The notes under the pieces: model-generated
Seen by the model: the letters and a program-made list of their open reading frames with translations, nothing else
Told to the model about the DNA's origin: nothing
Databases searched by the model: none
Source: UMGS1840 sp964537245
GTDB taxonomy: Bacteria; Bacillota; Clostridia; UMGS1840
DNA length: 52,935 nt
Assembly: GCA_964537245.1 (NCBI GenBank)
Contig: CAZHZL010000009.1
Location: 1 to 52,935, forward strand
Direction: 5' to 3'
Program-made: the position numbers and the translations under genes
Shown here: positions 42,960-51,667 of the stretch, one piece after another
How positions within the stretch are numbered: position 1 is the first letter of the stretch
Layout of the letters: every line of letters begins with the position of its first letter

Positions 42960-43610
42960 CTATCTTTTTATACTGATACTTACACCGTCACCAATGGGGA
43001 CTACAACTGTCTGAAGTGTTTTGTCGCTGTTAAGTGCGTCAATGTACATTCGAAGCCTTTTTACAATCGTTTTTTTTCTGTTCTCTAAAAGCTCGTCTGT
43101 CGCTACCATTCCGCCGTATAATACATTATCTGTAATAAGCATACCGCCATTATCAAGCATTTCGGTGAGATACGGATAATAGTCTATATACTGAGCCTTT
43201 GCACTGTCTAAGAATATAAAATCAAATTTTTCTTTTTTTGCGCTTAATTTCTTTAAAACATTTATGCCGTCGTCATTAATAACGGTTATCCTGTCCGAAA
43301 GCTTGTTAAGCTCGATTAAATCGAGCGCTTCTTTATAGTTATCGGGATTTTTTTCAACCGTAATAATTTTTGAATCCTCGCTTGCTTTTGACAAAATGAT
43401 TGCGCTGCAACCTATCCCTGTGCCAAGCTCAAGGATTTTTTTCGGTTTTTTAGTTAAAGAAAGTATATGAAGAAGCTTTGTTGTTTCAGGCTTTGCAACA
43501 GGAATATCCTTGTTGTGTGCAAAATCGTAAAGACTTTTTATATCGTCCTTAACAAGTCCTCTTACATATCTTGTTATAAATTCAAAATTTATATGTTCTT
43601 TTTCTATCAT
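42960..43610 (-). CDS. tRNA 5-hydroxyuridine methyltransferase TrmR-like O-methyltransferase
   Basis: 216 aa. SAM-dependent O-methyltransferase fold with ILELGTGIGCSAI (SAM loop), FIFLDSAKAQYIDYYP and ITDNVLYGG (metal-binding Asp), typical of the YrrM/TrmR group of the catechol-type family. TrmR makes 5-methoxyuridine at position 34 of tRNAs from the hydroxyuridine made with TrhP. The adjacent U32 gene supports this over a small-molecule methyltransferase. Confidence 0.85.
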   Translation of the reverse strand: MIEKEHINFEFITRYVRGLVKDDIKSLYDFAHNKDIPVAKPETTKLLHILSLTKKPKKILELGTGIGCSAIILSKASEDSKIITVEKNPDNYKEALDLIELNKLSDRITVINDDGINVLKKLSAKKEKFDFIFLDSAKAQYIDYYPYLTEMLDNGGMLITDNVLYGGMVATDELLENRKKTIVKRLRMYIDALNSDKTLQTVVVPIGDGVSISIKR

Positions 43611-43621
43611 AATAATATACC

Positions 43622-44509
43622 CTAAAGCTTAAAACCAATACAACACCAGTCGTTTTCAGAGGTTTTTTCAAATTCTTTAAAACCGTGTTCTTTTGCTTTT
43701 TCTCTTATTTCATCAAGTCTTTCTTCTAAAATTCCCGACATAATAAGCTTACCGTCAGGCTTCATAACCTTTTTTACATCGGAAAAAAGATGAAGAAGAA
43801 CATCGACAATAATATTTGCTGTTATAATATCAAATTTTTCATCAATGACACATTCGAGCAGATTTCCGCATCTTACATCGCATATCTCCGAGCAGTTGTT
43901 TTTTGCAATATTTATTTTTGCTGTCTCAACGGCAACCTCGTCAATATCTGTTGCAACAATTTTTTCTGCACTGCATACTGCGCCGATTATGGCGAGTATT
44001 CCGCTGCCTGTTCCTATATCAAGAAGCGTTTTTCCTTCTGAAATATGCTTTTTAAGCATTTTAGCACATTGTGAGGTCGTTTCGTGAGTGCCTGTCCCGA
44101 ATGCCGCTCCGCTGTCAAGTGTGATTATTTTTTCATTTTCTTTTTTATCGTATTCCACCCAGGCGGGCTGAATAACAAGTGAATCATCTATATGAACAAC
44201 ATGGGCAAACTGCTTCCAGTTATCCTTCCACTCATCATCACACGCTTCACGCATTGTTACATTAAAGCCGTTATCCTTAAGAAGCTTTGTGAGACTTGAC
44301 GCTTCTTCATAGGTTGAAACGCATATTGTTATAAATGCATTTCCTGTTGCTTTTTCATCTTTGATAAGCCAGTTCATTTCGGAAAGAATTTCTTCCTCCA
44401 TCATTGGATCAGACACGAAATAATCTGTTATATCGTTTATAACAAGAAAATTTTCGGTGTCCTCTGTCATTCCGGCTTCACATTCTATTTTAATTTCATA
44501 ATATAACAT
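43622..44509 (-). CDS. prmA: Ribosomal protein L11 methyltransferase
   Basis: 295 aa. The N-terminal substrate-recognition domain is followed by a class I methyltransferase domain with LDSGAAFGTGTHETT, LLDIGTGSGILAI and the NPxY-like ANIIVDVLL. PrmA methylates L11 of the 50S subunit. It lies between ychF and trmR on the same strand with short gaps. Confidence 0.95.
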   Translation of the reverse strand: MLYYEIKIECEAGMTEDTENFLVINDITDYFVSDPMMEEEILSEMNWLIKDEKATGNAFITICVSTYEEASSLTKLLKDNGFNVTMREACDDEWKDNWKQFAHVVHIDDSLVIQPAWVEYDKKENEKIITLDSGAAFGTGTHETTSQCAKMLKKHISEGKTLLDIGTGSGILAIIGAVCSAEKIVATDIDEVAVETAKINIAKNNCSEICDVRCGNLLECVIDEKFDIITANIIVDVLLHLFSDVKKVMKPDGKLIMSGILEERLDEIREKAKEHGFKEFEKTSENDWCCIGFKL

Positions 44510-44523
44510 TATTTTAAATTCCT

Positions 44524-45615
44524 TTACACATTAAATCTGAATAAGATAATATCGCCGTCTTTAACAACATAATCCTTGCCTTCGCTTCTTACCAAGCCTT
44601 TTTCCTTTGCGGCAACCATATTTCCGCAGGCAATAAGGTCGTCGTAGTGTATAACCTCAGCTCTGATAAAGCCTCTTTCAAAATCTGAATGGATTTTTCC
44701 TGCGGCACCGGGAGCTTTTGTTCCTTTTGTGATTGTCCATGCTCTTGTTTCAGGCTCTCCTGCTGTTAAATATGAGATGAGACCAAGAAGGTCATAGCTT
44801 GCTTTTATAAGTCTGTCAAGACCTGATTCAGAAAGTCCGATTTCTTCTAAAAACATAAGCTTTTCATCGTCAGGAAGCTCTGAAATTTCTGATTCAATCT
44901 GAGCAGAAACAGGAATAACAAGCGAGTTTTCTACCGCCGCCATTTCTTCAAGAAGCTTTACATACTGATTTTCGCTGCCGTTTGCCACCTCGTCCTCAGA
45001 GAGATTTGCAGCATAGATAACAGGCTTTATTGTAAGAAGCTCGATTCCTTTGATTTCTTCCTTTTCGTCGTCTGTAAGTTCAACTGCTCTTGCGGTTAAG
45101 CCTTCTTCAAGACCCGCCTTCAGCTTTTCGAGAACATCAATTTCAGCCTGATATTTTTTATCACCCTTGAGAAGCTTTTTTGCTCTGTCAATTTTCTTTT
45201 CCAATGTTTCGAGGTCGGCAAAAATAAGCTCCATATTTATAATTTCAACATCTCTTTTCGGGTCAACGCTTCCTTCAACATGAACAATATTCGTATTTTC
45301 AAAGCATCTTACAACATGGACAATAGCGTCAACCTCTCTTATGTGAGACAAAAACTTGTTACCAAGTCCTTCACCCTTGCTTGCTCCTTTAACAAGACCT
45401 GCTATATCAACAAATTCTATAATAGCAGGGATAGTCTTTTTCGAGTTGTACATTTCTGTTAAAACATCAAGTCTTTTATCAGGCACGCTTACAACGCCCA
45501 CATTCGGCTCAATAGTGCAGAACGGGTAATTCTGCGCTTCAGCGCCTGCCTTTGTTATTGCATTAAAAAGTGTAGATTTTCCTACATTAGGTAATCCGAC
45601 AATTCCGAGTTTCAT
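44524..45615 (-). CDS. ychF: Redox-regulated ATPase YchF (OLA1 family)
   Basis: 363 aa. Obg-like GTPase fold with P-loop GIVGLPNVGKSTLFN and DIAGLVKGASKGEGLGNKFL. The G4 motif is altered to ANLSED, as in YchF, which prefers ATP. The C-terminal TGS-like domain ends ...KDGDIILFRFNV. It binds ribosomes and acts in translation and stress responses. The start has AAGGAGAAG upstream, but no good promoter lies in the 76 bases between it and the CFI-box gene. A copy of its first six residues with a strong promoter lies 1.5 kb upstream (47082-47150). Confidence 0.96.
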   Translation of the reverse strand: MKLGIVGLPNVGKSTLFNAITKAGAEAQNYPFCTIEPNVGVVSVPDKRLDVLTEMYNSKKTIPAIIEFVDIAGLVKGASKGEGLGNKFLSHIREVDAIVHVVRCFENTNIVHVEGSVDPKRDVEIINMELIFADLETLEKKIDRAKKLLKGDKKYQAEIDVLEKLKAGLEEGLTARAVELTDDEKEEIKGIELLTIKPVIYAANLSEDEVANGSENQYVKLLEEMAAVENSLVIPVSAQIESEISELPDDEKLMFLEEIGLSESGLDRLIKASYDLLGLISYLTAGEPETRAWTITKGTKAPGAAGKIHSDFERGFIRAEVIHYDDLIACGNMVAAKEKGLVRSEGKDYVVKDGDIILFRFNV

Positions 45616-45655
45616 AATATTTCACTTCTCCTTTATTTTCAAGGGTTTCAGAATT

Positions 45656-45682
45656 GGTTTGACACCAATTTGACACCATTTG
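45656..45682 (-). repeat. Tandem TGGTGTCAAA repeat upstream of ychF
   Basis: On the minus strand, CAAATGGTGTCAAATTGGTGTCAAACC, cited as two copies of TGGTGTCAAA 11 bases apart. A matching pair lies at 46983-47009, beyond the other end of the CFI-box gene. Confidence 0.6.
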
Positions 45683-45691
45683 AATTTTATT

Positions 45692-46933
45692 TTACCAATT
45701 TTTATCCTCATACGGTGTATCTTCAACACCGTTATCCTGCAATTTAGATACCATTTTGTCAAGAATGCCTTTCCACATTCTCTTAAACCAAGTAGCATCT
45801 CCATACCACTTCACAAGAGTAGGGCTGATTGCATAGTATGTACGGATAAATGCCCTGCCAAGTATTGTTTCTGCAAGGGTGTTATCTCTAAAACGACGAA
45901 GCGTCCAAACCTCGGGACAATTATAAGAACCGTAAACACATGTAGCAACATAACAGCCTTGTTTTGTCGCTTGTGGGCGTTCAGGAATAACATAGTCAGG
46001 TTTTAATGCTTTTATTTTTTTATGATATTCCATAATTTCGTCTATAAGTGTTTCTTTTTGTTCTTTAGTACATTTCTCTGTTTCTGTTCTAGGTTCAGGA
46101 TAATGTATAACAGTAACGTAACATGATTCAATGTTTTTTTTCATAGTTATAATATTTTCATATGCTGTAATGATATTGTTTGTATCATTTTTAGGGAATA
46201 AAGAAACCGCATACTCCAATAATTTAACAGTTTCAAATGCCGGGAATTTATAAGAGTGATAAGTTTTTCCGTCTTTGTTTGGCGCGATTTTATTATAAAA
46301 CTTAATGCCTGCATTTATTATTCTTACGGCTATTTTTGTATAATGCTCTGATGTGTTTTCCCCATATCGTTCCATGCAAGGAAACAGTTCGCTACGGATA
46401 ACATCGCAATATTCGCGAACATCATAAAGCTGTGGGTAATCTGTAGTTTCTATGTATTCCTCACAACAATAATCCATTATAGTTTTCGTTGCAATTCCAA
46501 GTGCTGTTGCAATCATAAACTGTATATGTTCTTTTTCTTCTTTCGGGGCGTTTTTAAAAGCTTTGTCGTAACAGTTGATAGCTTGCTGGATTTTCAAATT
46601 CTCAAGTAACATATCTTGTTGAAACAAAATGCAGTCACCCTTCAATAACCATGCATCGTGATTGCTTGAATCAAGAATTATTATTTGATCACAGATTGAT
46701 TCAGCTTTTGAGAGGTTTTGAGCTTTCTTTTCATGAAATGCTAATTTTAATAAGTTCTCAATTTGTGATGTTTTCGAATCCGTTGTAGTTTTTTGTGTAT
46801 TTTCAATACTTTCATTCATCATTTTCTTTGCTCCTTCAACTGAATATTTGCAACCACAATTTTGGCACACAAAAACGCCATCTTGTTTAACTAAGTCTGC
46901 GCCACCGCACATTTCACATTTTAGCTGTTGCAT
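45692..46933 (-). CDS. Zinc-ribbon, TPR-like, CFI-box C-terminal domain protein
   Basis: 413 aa. An N-terminal TFIIB-type zinc ribbon (Cys6, Cys9, Cys23, Cys26) is followed by TPR-like helices (KAESICDQIIILDSSNHDAW). The C-terminal block (about 338-395: CYVATCVYGSYNCPEVW, LRRFRDNTLAETILGRAFI, RTYYAISPTLVKWYGD) is the 'CFI-box' C-terminal domain found at the end of many unrelated bacterial proteins. The role of that domain is not known. GGGGGA precedes the ATG. The gene separates ychF from an apparent older promoter and is bounded by TGGTGTCA repeats, suggesting it is an acquired segment. Confidence 0.75.
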   Translation of the reverse strand: MQQLKCEMCGGADLVKQDGVFVCQNCGCKYSVEGAKKMMNESIENTQKTTTDSKTSQIENLLKLAFHEKKAQNLSKAESICDQIIILDSSNHDAWLLKGDCILFQQDMLLENLKIQQAINCYDKAFKNAPKEEKEHIQFMIATALGIATKTIMDYCCEEYIETTDYPQLYDVREYCDVIRSELFPCMERYGENTSEHYTKIAVRIINAGIKFYNKIAPNKDGKTYHSYKFPAFETVKLLEYAVSLFPKNDTNNIITAYENIITMKKNIESCYVTVIHYPEPRTETEKCTKEQKETLIDEIMEYHKKIKALKPDYVIPERPQATKQGCYVATCVYGSYNCPEVWTLRRFRDNTLAETILGRAFIRTYYAISPTLVKWYGDATWFKRMWKGILDKMVSKLQDNGVEDTPYEDKNW

Positions 46934-46976
46934 TTTTATCCCCCTTAACTTTATGTAGTGTCAAACTCTTTATCTA

Positions 46977-47005
46977 ATTATACTTGACACCATTTCTGAC
47001 ACCAA
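46977..47005 (-). promoter_or_regulatory. Promoter of the CFI-box gene, overlapping TGGTGTCA repeats
   Basis: On the minus strand, TTGGTG (47005-47000), 17-base spacer, TATAAT (46982-46977). The two TGGTGTCA copies cover the -35 and the spacer, so they could also be an operator. Confidence 0.6.
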
Positions 47006-47009
47006 TTTT
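46983..47009 (-). repeat. Tandem TGGTGTCA repeat upstream of the CFI-box gene
   Basis: On the minus strand, TTGGTGTCAGAAATGGTGTCAAG in two units of TGGTGTCA. It matches the pair at 45656-45682 in sequence and orientation. Confidence 0.6.
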
Positions 47010-47081
47010 TTATGAAATATATAGTGTTATGTAGGAATATATAGAATTCTGCCCTTGTGACAATCCTTTGTTTATAGGCAT

Positions 47082-47150
47082 TTAGAGAGTTTTATAAGGA
47101 TACATAGAGATATAGAAAAAAGGCACATGAACGACTATACCAAGCTTCAT
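47082..47150 (-). pseudogene. Possible remnant of a ychF 5' end (22-codon frame MKLGIV...)
   Basis: A short frame starts with ATG at 47150 and has AAAGGTGA about nine bases upstream. Its first six residues, MKLGIV, are those of YchF; the DNA differs at synonymous positions, and the rest (VHVPFFYISMYPYKTL) is unrelated. It follows a good promoter at 47195-47223 with a leader of about 38 bases. It may be the original start of ychF, cut off when the CFI-box segment arrived. Six residues can match by chance, so this is tentative. The rest of the 312-base gap (46934-47245) is AT-rich with nothing else recognised. Confidence 0.35.
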
Positions 47151-47194
47151 AATTTATTTCACCTTTCATAAAAATACATTCTTATACAACATAG

Positions 47195-47223
47195 ATTGTA
47201 GCACAAAATAGAATTAATGTCAA
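47195..47223 (-). promoter_or_regulatory. Strong sigma-A promoter in the CFI-box/topoisomerase gap
   Basis: On the minus strand, TTGACA (47223-47218), 17-base spacer, TACAAT (47200-47195). It points toward the MKLGIV remnant and, past it, the CFI-box gene and ychF. Confidence 0.7.
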
Positions 47224-47245
47224 CGAAATTCACTTTTTTCTTTGT

Positions 47246-49414
47246 TTAATATAATTTCAGCTGTCTGAATCCCTTTTCTTCCGGGCGAAGTGTACATCCA
47301 CTTAAAGGAATTGATTTTGCATAGTAAAATTCAGGCTCTTTTATTTTTGTTTCGCTCATAAGTGCGGCTCTTTTTATTTTTGCTCTTGTAAGTCGCATTG
47401 CCTGAACACCGATTGTGTCTTTTGTTGTTTTCATATTGATGAGTGAGGTGTTGAAGATAAGTACCTTATCCTTATCTGAGAAAAGGGCAATATCGCAGTC
47501 CTCTTCAAGCTTAAACATTCTTACAATCGGTGAAGCAGATGAATATGCATTCACAAGTCTCTTTCTGTTTGTTTTTGTTTGATATGAGCTTAAAGGTACT
47601 TTTGCAACCTTTCCGTTTTCAAACACAAATAGGAAAAACGCTTTATAGTCTTTTGTTGCGAATACATTCACAGGCTTTTCGTCTTTTTCCATATCTAAAA
47701 GCGAAGGCAGATATTCTCCGTAGGTTGAAAGCTTAGCGTCGGGGATATTGAAAAGCTTCTGCTTGTAAGCATTGTATTTGTTAGTAAATACAAGAATTTC
47801 TCCTAAGTTTGTTTCGTCTATTTCATACGAAACCTTATCGTCCTCTTTAAGCTTATGCTCACCGCCTGCTCGCAGTGAGGTAAGCGGAATTTTCTTGATG
47901 TAATGCTGCTTTGTTATGAATAGCTTAAGGTTATAATCCTCGATTTTTGCAGATTCGTCAAAATGCTCTGCTTCCGATTCGTCAACATAGTCGGTTTTTC
48001 TGTCCTGACCGTACTTCTCCTTAACCTGTGTAAGCTCGTCTATAATAAGTCCCTTAACACCGTCTTCGCTTTCTAAACAAGCAGTCATTTCAGCAATTTC
48101 AGCCTTTAATTTGTCAACATCTTCAATTTTATTAAGAATATATTTTTTGTTAAGGTTACGCAATTTTATCTCAGCGATAAATTCAGCCTGAATTTCATCT
48201 ATCGAAAAGCCCTTCATAAGATTAGGTACAACAAATTCATCGTCCTCTGTTTCTCTTATGATTGCGATAGCTTTGTCAATATCAAGAAGAATTTTCTTAA
48301 GACCTTCAAGCAAATGAAGTCTGTCTTTTTTCTTGTTTATTTCAAATGTAAGTCTTCTTTTTACGCAGTTTATACGGAATGCGCTCCACTGCGCGATTAT
48401 TCCACCGACGCCGTAAACATCAGGCTCTTTGTCAATAATAATATTGAAGTTACAGCCAAAGCTGTCCTGAAGTGGAGTCATCTTGAATAATTTTAACATC
48501 AGATTATCAGGATTTGTGCCTTTTTTCAGGTCAATAGTAAGCTTAAGACCGTTTCTGTCGGTTTCGTCACGAATATCTGAAATTTCTTTTATTTTACCCG
48601 CTTTTATAAGCTCGATTATTTTATCCATAATCGCTTCTGTCGTTGTGGAATAAGGAATTTCATAAACCTCAATAAGATTTTCTTTTTTATCGTATTTGTA
48701 TTTTGAGCGAACTTTGAAGCTTCCGCGTCCTGTTGAAAGAATTTCCTTTAATTCCTCTTTGTTTGCGATTATAGTTCCGCCTGTCGGAAAATCCGGAGCT
48801 GTTATATAGTCAAAAATATCACAGTCCTCATCTTTTAAATATGCGATTGTTGCGTCACATACCTCTCTTAAATTAAAAGAGCAGATGTTTGAAGCCATAC
48901 CAACGGCAATACCCTGATTTGCTCCCGTTAAAATTGTAGGGAAGGTGACAGGAAATAAGGACGGCTCCTTCATAGTTCCGTCGTAGTTGTCTATAAAATC
49001 AACAGTATCGCTGTTAATATCACGAAAAAGCTCATTTGCAATTTTTTCAAGCTTTACCTCTGTGTAACGAGATGCGGCATACGCCATATCTCTTGAATAT
49101 ACCTTACCGAAGTTACCTTTTGAATCAATATACGGATGCAAAAGCGATTCGTTACCTGTTGTAAGACGGACTAAGGTTTCATATATTGCCTGGTCGCCGT
49201 GAGGATTTAATTTCATCGTCTGACCGACAACATTTGCCGATTTTGTTTTTGCGGAATTCAGAAGCCCCATTTTATACATTGTATAAAGAAGCTTTCTGTG
49301 CGACGGCTTAAGACCGTCAATTTCCGGAATTGCTCTCGACACAATAACGCTCATTGCGTATGGCATATAGTTTGTCATCAGTGTGTCGGTTATATGCTGT
49401 TCAGTATAATTCAT
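47246..49414 (-). CDS. Type II topoisomerase subunit A, ParC/GyrA-like, divergent
   Basis: 722 aa. The breakage-reunion domain has the catalytic Tyr in MAYAASRYTEVKLEKIA and the GDQAIYETLVRLT segment. The tower and coiled-coil regions follow. The C-terminal part (from about 490) resembles the DNA-wrapping domain but lacks a recognisable GyrA box. With the adjacent B subunit it would form an ATP-dependent topoisomerase IV-like enzyme. It diverges from typical gyrase and ParC, so the exact subtype is left open. Confidence 0.88.
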   Translation of the reverse strand: MNYTEQHITDTLMTNYMPYAMSVIVSRAIPEIDGLKPSHRKLLYTMYKMGLLNSAKTKSANVVGQTMKLNPHGDQAIYETLVRLTTGNESLLHPYIDSKGNFGKVYSRDMAYAASRYTEVKLEKIANELFRDINSDTVDFIDNYDGTMKEPSLFPVTFPTILTGANQGIAVGMASNICSFNLREVCDATIAYLKDEDCDIFDYITAPDFPTGGTIIANKEELKEILSTGRGSFKVRSKYKYDKKENLIEVYEIPYSTTTEAIMDKIIELIKAGKIKEISDIRDETDRNGLKLTIDLKKGTNPDNLMLKLFKMTPLQDSFGCNFNIIIDKEPDVYGVGGIIAQWSAFRINCVKRRLTFEINKKKDRLHLLEGLKKILLDIDKAIAIIRETEDDEFVVPNLMKGFSIDEIQAEFIAEIKLRNLNKKYILNKIEDVDKLKAEIAEMTACLESEDGVKGLIIDELTQVKEKYGQDRKTDYVDESEAEHFDESAKIEDYNLKLFITKQHYIKKIPLTSLRAGGEHKLKEDDKVSYEIDETNLGEILVFTNKYNAYKQKLFNIPDAKLSTYGEYLPSLLDMEKDEKPVNVFATKDYKAFFLFVFENGKVAKVPLSSYQTKTNRKRLVNAYSSASPIVRMFKLEEDCDIALFSDKDKVLIFNTSLINMKTTKDTIGVQAMRLTRAKIKRAALMSETKIKEPEFYYAKSIPLSGCTLRPEEKGFRQLKLY

Positions 49415-49452
49415 ATATCATATACCTTTCTTATTTATAATTTCAGATTATA

Positions 49453-51432
49453 TCAGCTCAAATCAAGATATTCATAATACATTTTTCCGTTTGTCTGAAT
49501 ATAATCCTTTCTGCCCTGAAGATTGTCACCTAAAAGAAGGTCGAAAATTTCTTTTGTTTTCATTGCTTCCTCAGGCATAACCTTTATAAGCCGTCTTGTT
49601 TCAGGATTCATAGTTGTCTGCCACATCATATCAGGCTGGTTTTCACCAAGACCCTTTGAACGCTGAATGGTGTACTTTTCGTCCAGTCCTGCAAGTATTT
49701 CTGCTTTTTCCTTTTCGTCATACGCAAAAAATGTTTCATTTTTTGTGTTTATTTCAAAAAGCGGTGATTCAGCGATATAAACCTTCCCTATATCTATAAG
49801 GGTAGGCGTCAGAATATAAAGCATTGTTAAAACAAGCGTTCTTATCTGAAATCCGTCAACATCGGCATCGGTACAGATTATAACCTTGTCCCACCTTAAT
49901 TTGCTAAGGTCAAAGGCTGTCATATCCTTCTGATTTTTTAATTTTAGCTCAACGCCGCACCCTAAAACTCTCATAAGGTCAGTTATAATTTCAGACCCGA
50001 AAATCTTATCGTAGCCTGCTTTAAGACAGTTTAAGATTTTACCTCTTATCGGCATTATTGCCTGAAACTCTGCGTCACGCCCCTGTTTACAGGAGCCGAG
50101 AGCAGAATCACCCTCCACTATATAAAGCTCTCTTCTTTCAATGTCTTTTGTACGGCAGTCAACAAATTTCTGAACTCTGTTTGTAACATCTAAATTTCCG
50201 GAAAGCTTTTTCTTGATGTTGACCTTCGCTTTTTCAGCTTGCTCGCGGCTTCGTTTATTAACGAGTATCTGCTCTGCAACCTTATCTGCTTCAGCTTTGT
50301 TTTCGATGAAATAGGTTTCAAGCTGCTGCTTTAAAAAGTCGGTCATAGCCTCCTGAATGAATTTATTTGTGATAGCCTTTTTTGTCTGATTTTCATACGA
50401 GGTTATCGTTGAAAAAGAGTTTGAAACAAGAATCAAGCTGTCAAATACATCGTTGTAGGTAATCTTATTTTCGTTTTTGTTGTATTTGTTAAGCTGCTTT
50501 AAGTAGCTGTCTATTGCATAAACAAATGCATTTTTTACAGCCTTGTCAGGTGAGCCGCCATGCTCTAAGAAGCTTGAGTTGTGATAATATTCAATAACAT
50601 TCACTTCGTTTGAAAAACAGAATGCAAAATTCATCTTAACCTTGTATTCAGGCTTATCGCTTCTGTCTCTTCCTGTTCTTTCGGCTGTTATCGTCTGAAC
50701 ATCGGTAAACGCTTTTTCGCCCTTTAGCTCGTTTACATAATCTGTAATACCGTTTTTGTAGCAGAAGCTGTAGTCGTCAAACTTCCCGTCGTCACGCTGG
50801 TCTTTTAAAATAAACGTTATACCCTCATTTACAACAGCCTGCTTTTTTAGCGTATTTATAAAATATTCTGCCGGTATATCAATTTCCGTAAATACATCAA
50901 GGTCAGGTCTCCAATGGATTTTTGTACCTGTTTTTTTCTCAAGCGTAGGCTCTTTCACAAGTCCGCCTATATTTTTTCCTTTTTCAAAATGAAGCTTGTA
51001 CAAATATCCGTCTCTTACAACCTCAACATCCATAAACTCGCTGGCATACTGAGTAGCACAGGCGCCGAGTCCGTTAAGACCTAAGCTGTATTCGTAATTT
51101 TCTCCGTCCTGATTGTTGTATTTTCCGCCTGCATAAAGCTCGCAGAAAACAAGCATCCAGTTATATGTGTCTTCTTTTGTATTATAATCAAGAGGTATTC
51201 CTCTTCCGTGGTCGACTACCTCGATAGACTGGTCATTAAAGCGGGTTACCTCAATCTTTTTTCCGTAGCCTTCTCTGGCTTCGTCAATTGAGTTGGAGAG
51301 TATTTCAAAAACGGCGTGCTGACATCCTTCCAGCCCGTCTGAGCCGAAAATAACCGCAGGTCTTAAACGCACTCTTTCCTCGTCTTTAAGCTTGGAAATA
51401 CTGTCCTGACCGTAATTTTCTTTATTTTCCAA
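49453..51432 (-). CDS. Type II topoisomerase subunit B, ParE/GyrB-like, divergent
   Basis: 659 aa from the chosen TTG. GHKL ATPase motifs: EILSNSIDEAREG (N box), VVDHGRGIPL and GLNGLGACAT. TOPRIM motifs: YIVEGDSALGSC, where most GyrB/ParE have EGDSAGGSA, and CTDADVDGFQIRTL, where most have TDADVDGAHIRTL. The TTG at 51432 has AGAGGTGAG just upstream; an ATG at 51459 has none. It is 38 bases upstream of the A subunit and is preceded by a promoter at 51468-51496. Confidence 0.88.
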   Translation of the reverse strand: MENKENYGQDSISKLKDEERVRLRPAVIFGSDGLEGCQHAVFEILSNSIDEAREGYGKKIEVTRFNDQSIEVVDHGRGIPLDYNTKEDTYNWMLVFCELYAGGKYNNQDGENYEYSLGLNGLGACATQYASEFMDVEVVRDGYLYKLHFEKGKNIGGLVKEPTLEKKTGTKIHWRPDLDVFTEIDIPAEYFINTLKKQAVVNEGITFILKDQRDDGKFDDYSFCYKNGITDYVNELKGEKAFTDVQTITAERTGRDRSDKPEYKVKMNFAFCFSNEVNVIEYYHNSSFLEHGGSPDKAVKNAFVYAIDSYLKQLNKYNKNENKITYNDVFDSLILVSNSFSTITSYENQTKKAITNKFIQEAMTDFLKQQLETYFIENKAEADKVAEQILVNKRSREQAEKAKVNIKKKLSGNLDVTNRVQKFVDCRTKDIERRELYIVEGDSALGSCKQGRDAEFQAIMPIRGKILNCLKAGYDKIFGSEIITDLMRVLGCGVELKLKNQKDMTAFDLSKLRWDKVIICTDADVDGFQIRTLVLTMLYILTPTLIDIGKVYIAESPLFEINTKNETFFAYDEKEKAEILAGLDEKYTIQRSKGLGENQPDMMWQTTMNPETRRLIKVMPEEAMKTKEIFDLLLGDNLQGRKDYIQTNGKMYYEYLDLS

Positions 51433-51467
51433 AAATCTCACCTCTGTAAACATAATCATACTATTCT

Positions 51468-51496
51468 ATTATAACACAAAAATCTAAAATTTGCAA
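51468..51496 (-). promoter_or_regulatory. Sigma-A promoter of the topoisomerase operon
   Basis: On the minus strand, TTGCAA (51496-51491), 17-base spacer, TATAAT (51473-51468) preceded by TGTGT, the same form as the rpiR promoter. Confidence 0.65.
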
Positions 51497-51517
51497 GAAA
51501 AATTTATCTACCCAGAT

Positions 51518-51526
51518 TTATCCACA
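51518..51526 (+). promoter_or_regulatory. Consensus DnaA box
   Basis: TTATCCACA is an exact match to the DnaA box. A weaker match, TTATCTACC, lies 14 bases to the left (51504-51512). Two sites between divergent promoters could bind DnaA, but such short sites also occur by chance. Confidence 0.3.
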
Positions 51527-51609
51527 AAAAAACCAAAAGTTTTTTGTGCAAATGAGATATATTGTCGATATAAGTCGGTAAAAAAATTAATAAAAATTGC
51601 CAAAAAGTG

Positions 51610-51637
51610 TTGACAAATCTAAAAAACGATGTATAAT
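51610..51637 (+). promoter_or_regulatory. Sigma-A promoter of the sigH-like gene
   Basis: TTGACA (51610-51615), 16-base spacer, TATAAT (51632-51637). It covers the in-frame ATG at 51629, so translation must begin later, at GTG 51668. Confidence 0.7.
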
Positions 51638-51667
51638 TATCTTATAGCATTTCGGGAGGAAAATACA

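Noticed and set aside
51629..51667. ATG at 51629 as the start of the sigH-like gene
   Set aside because: It lies within the promoter, in front of the TATAAT -10, so it is upstream of the transcript. The GTG at 51668 has a perfect ribosome site.
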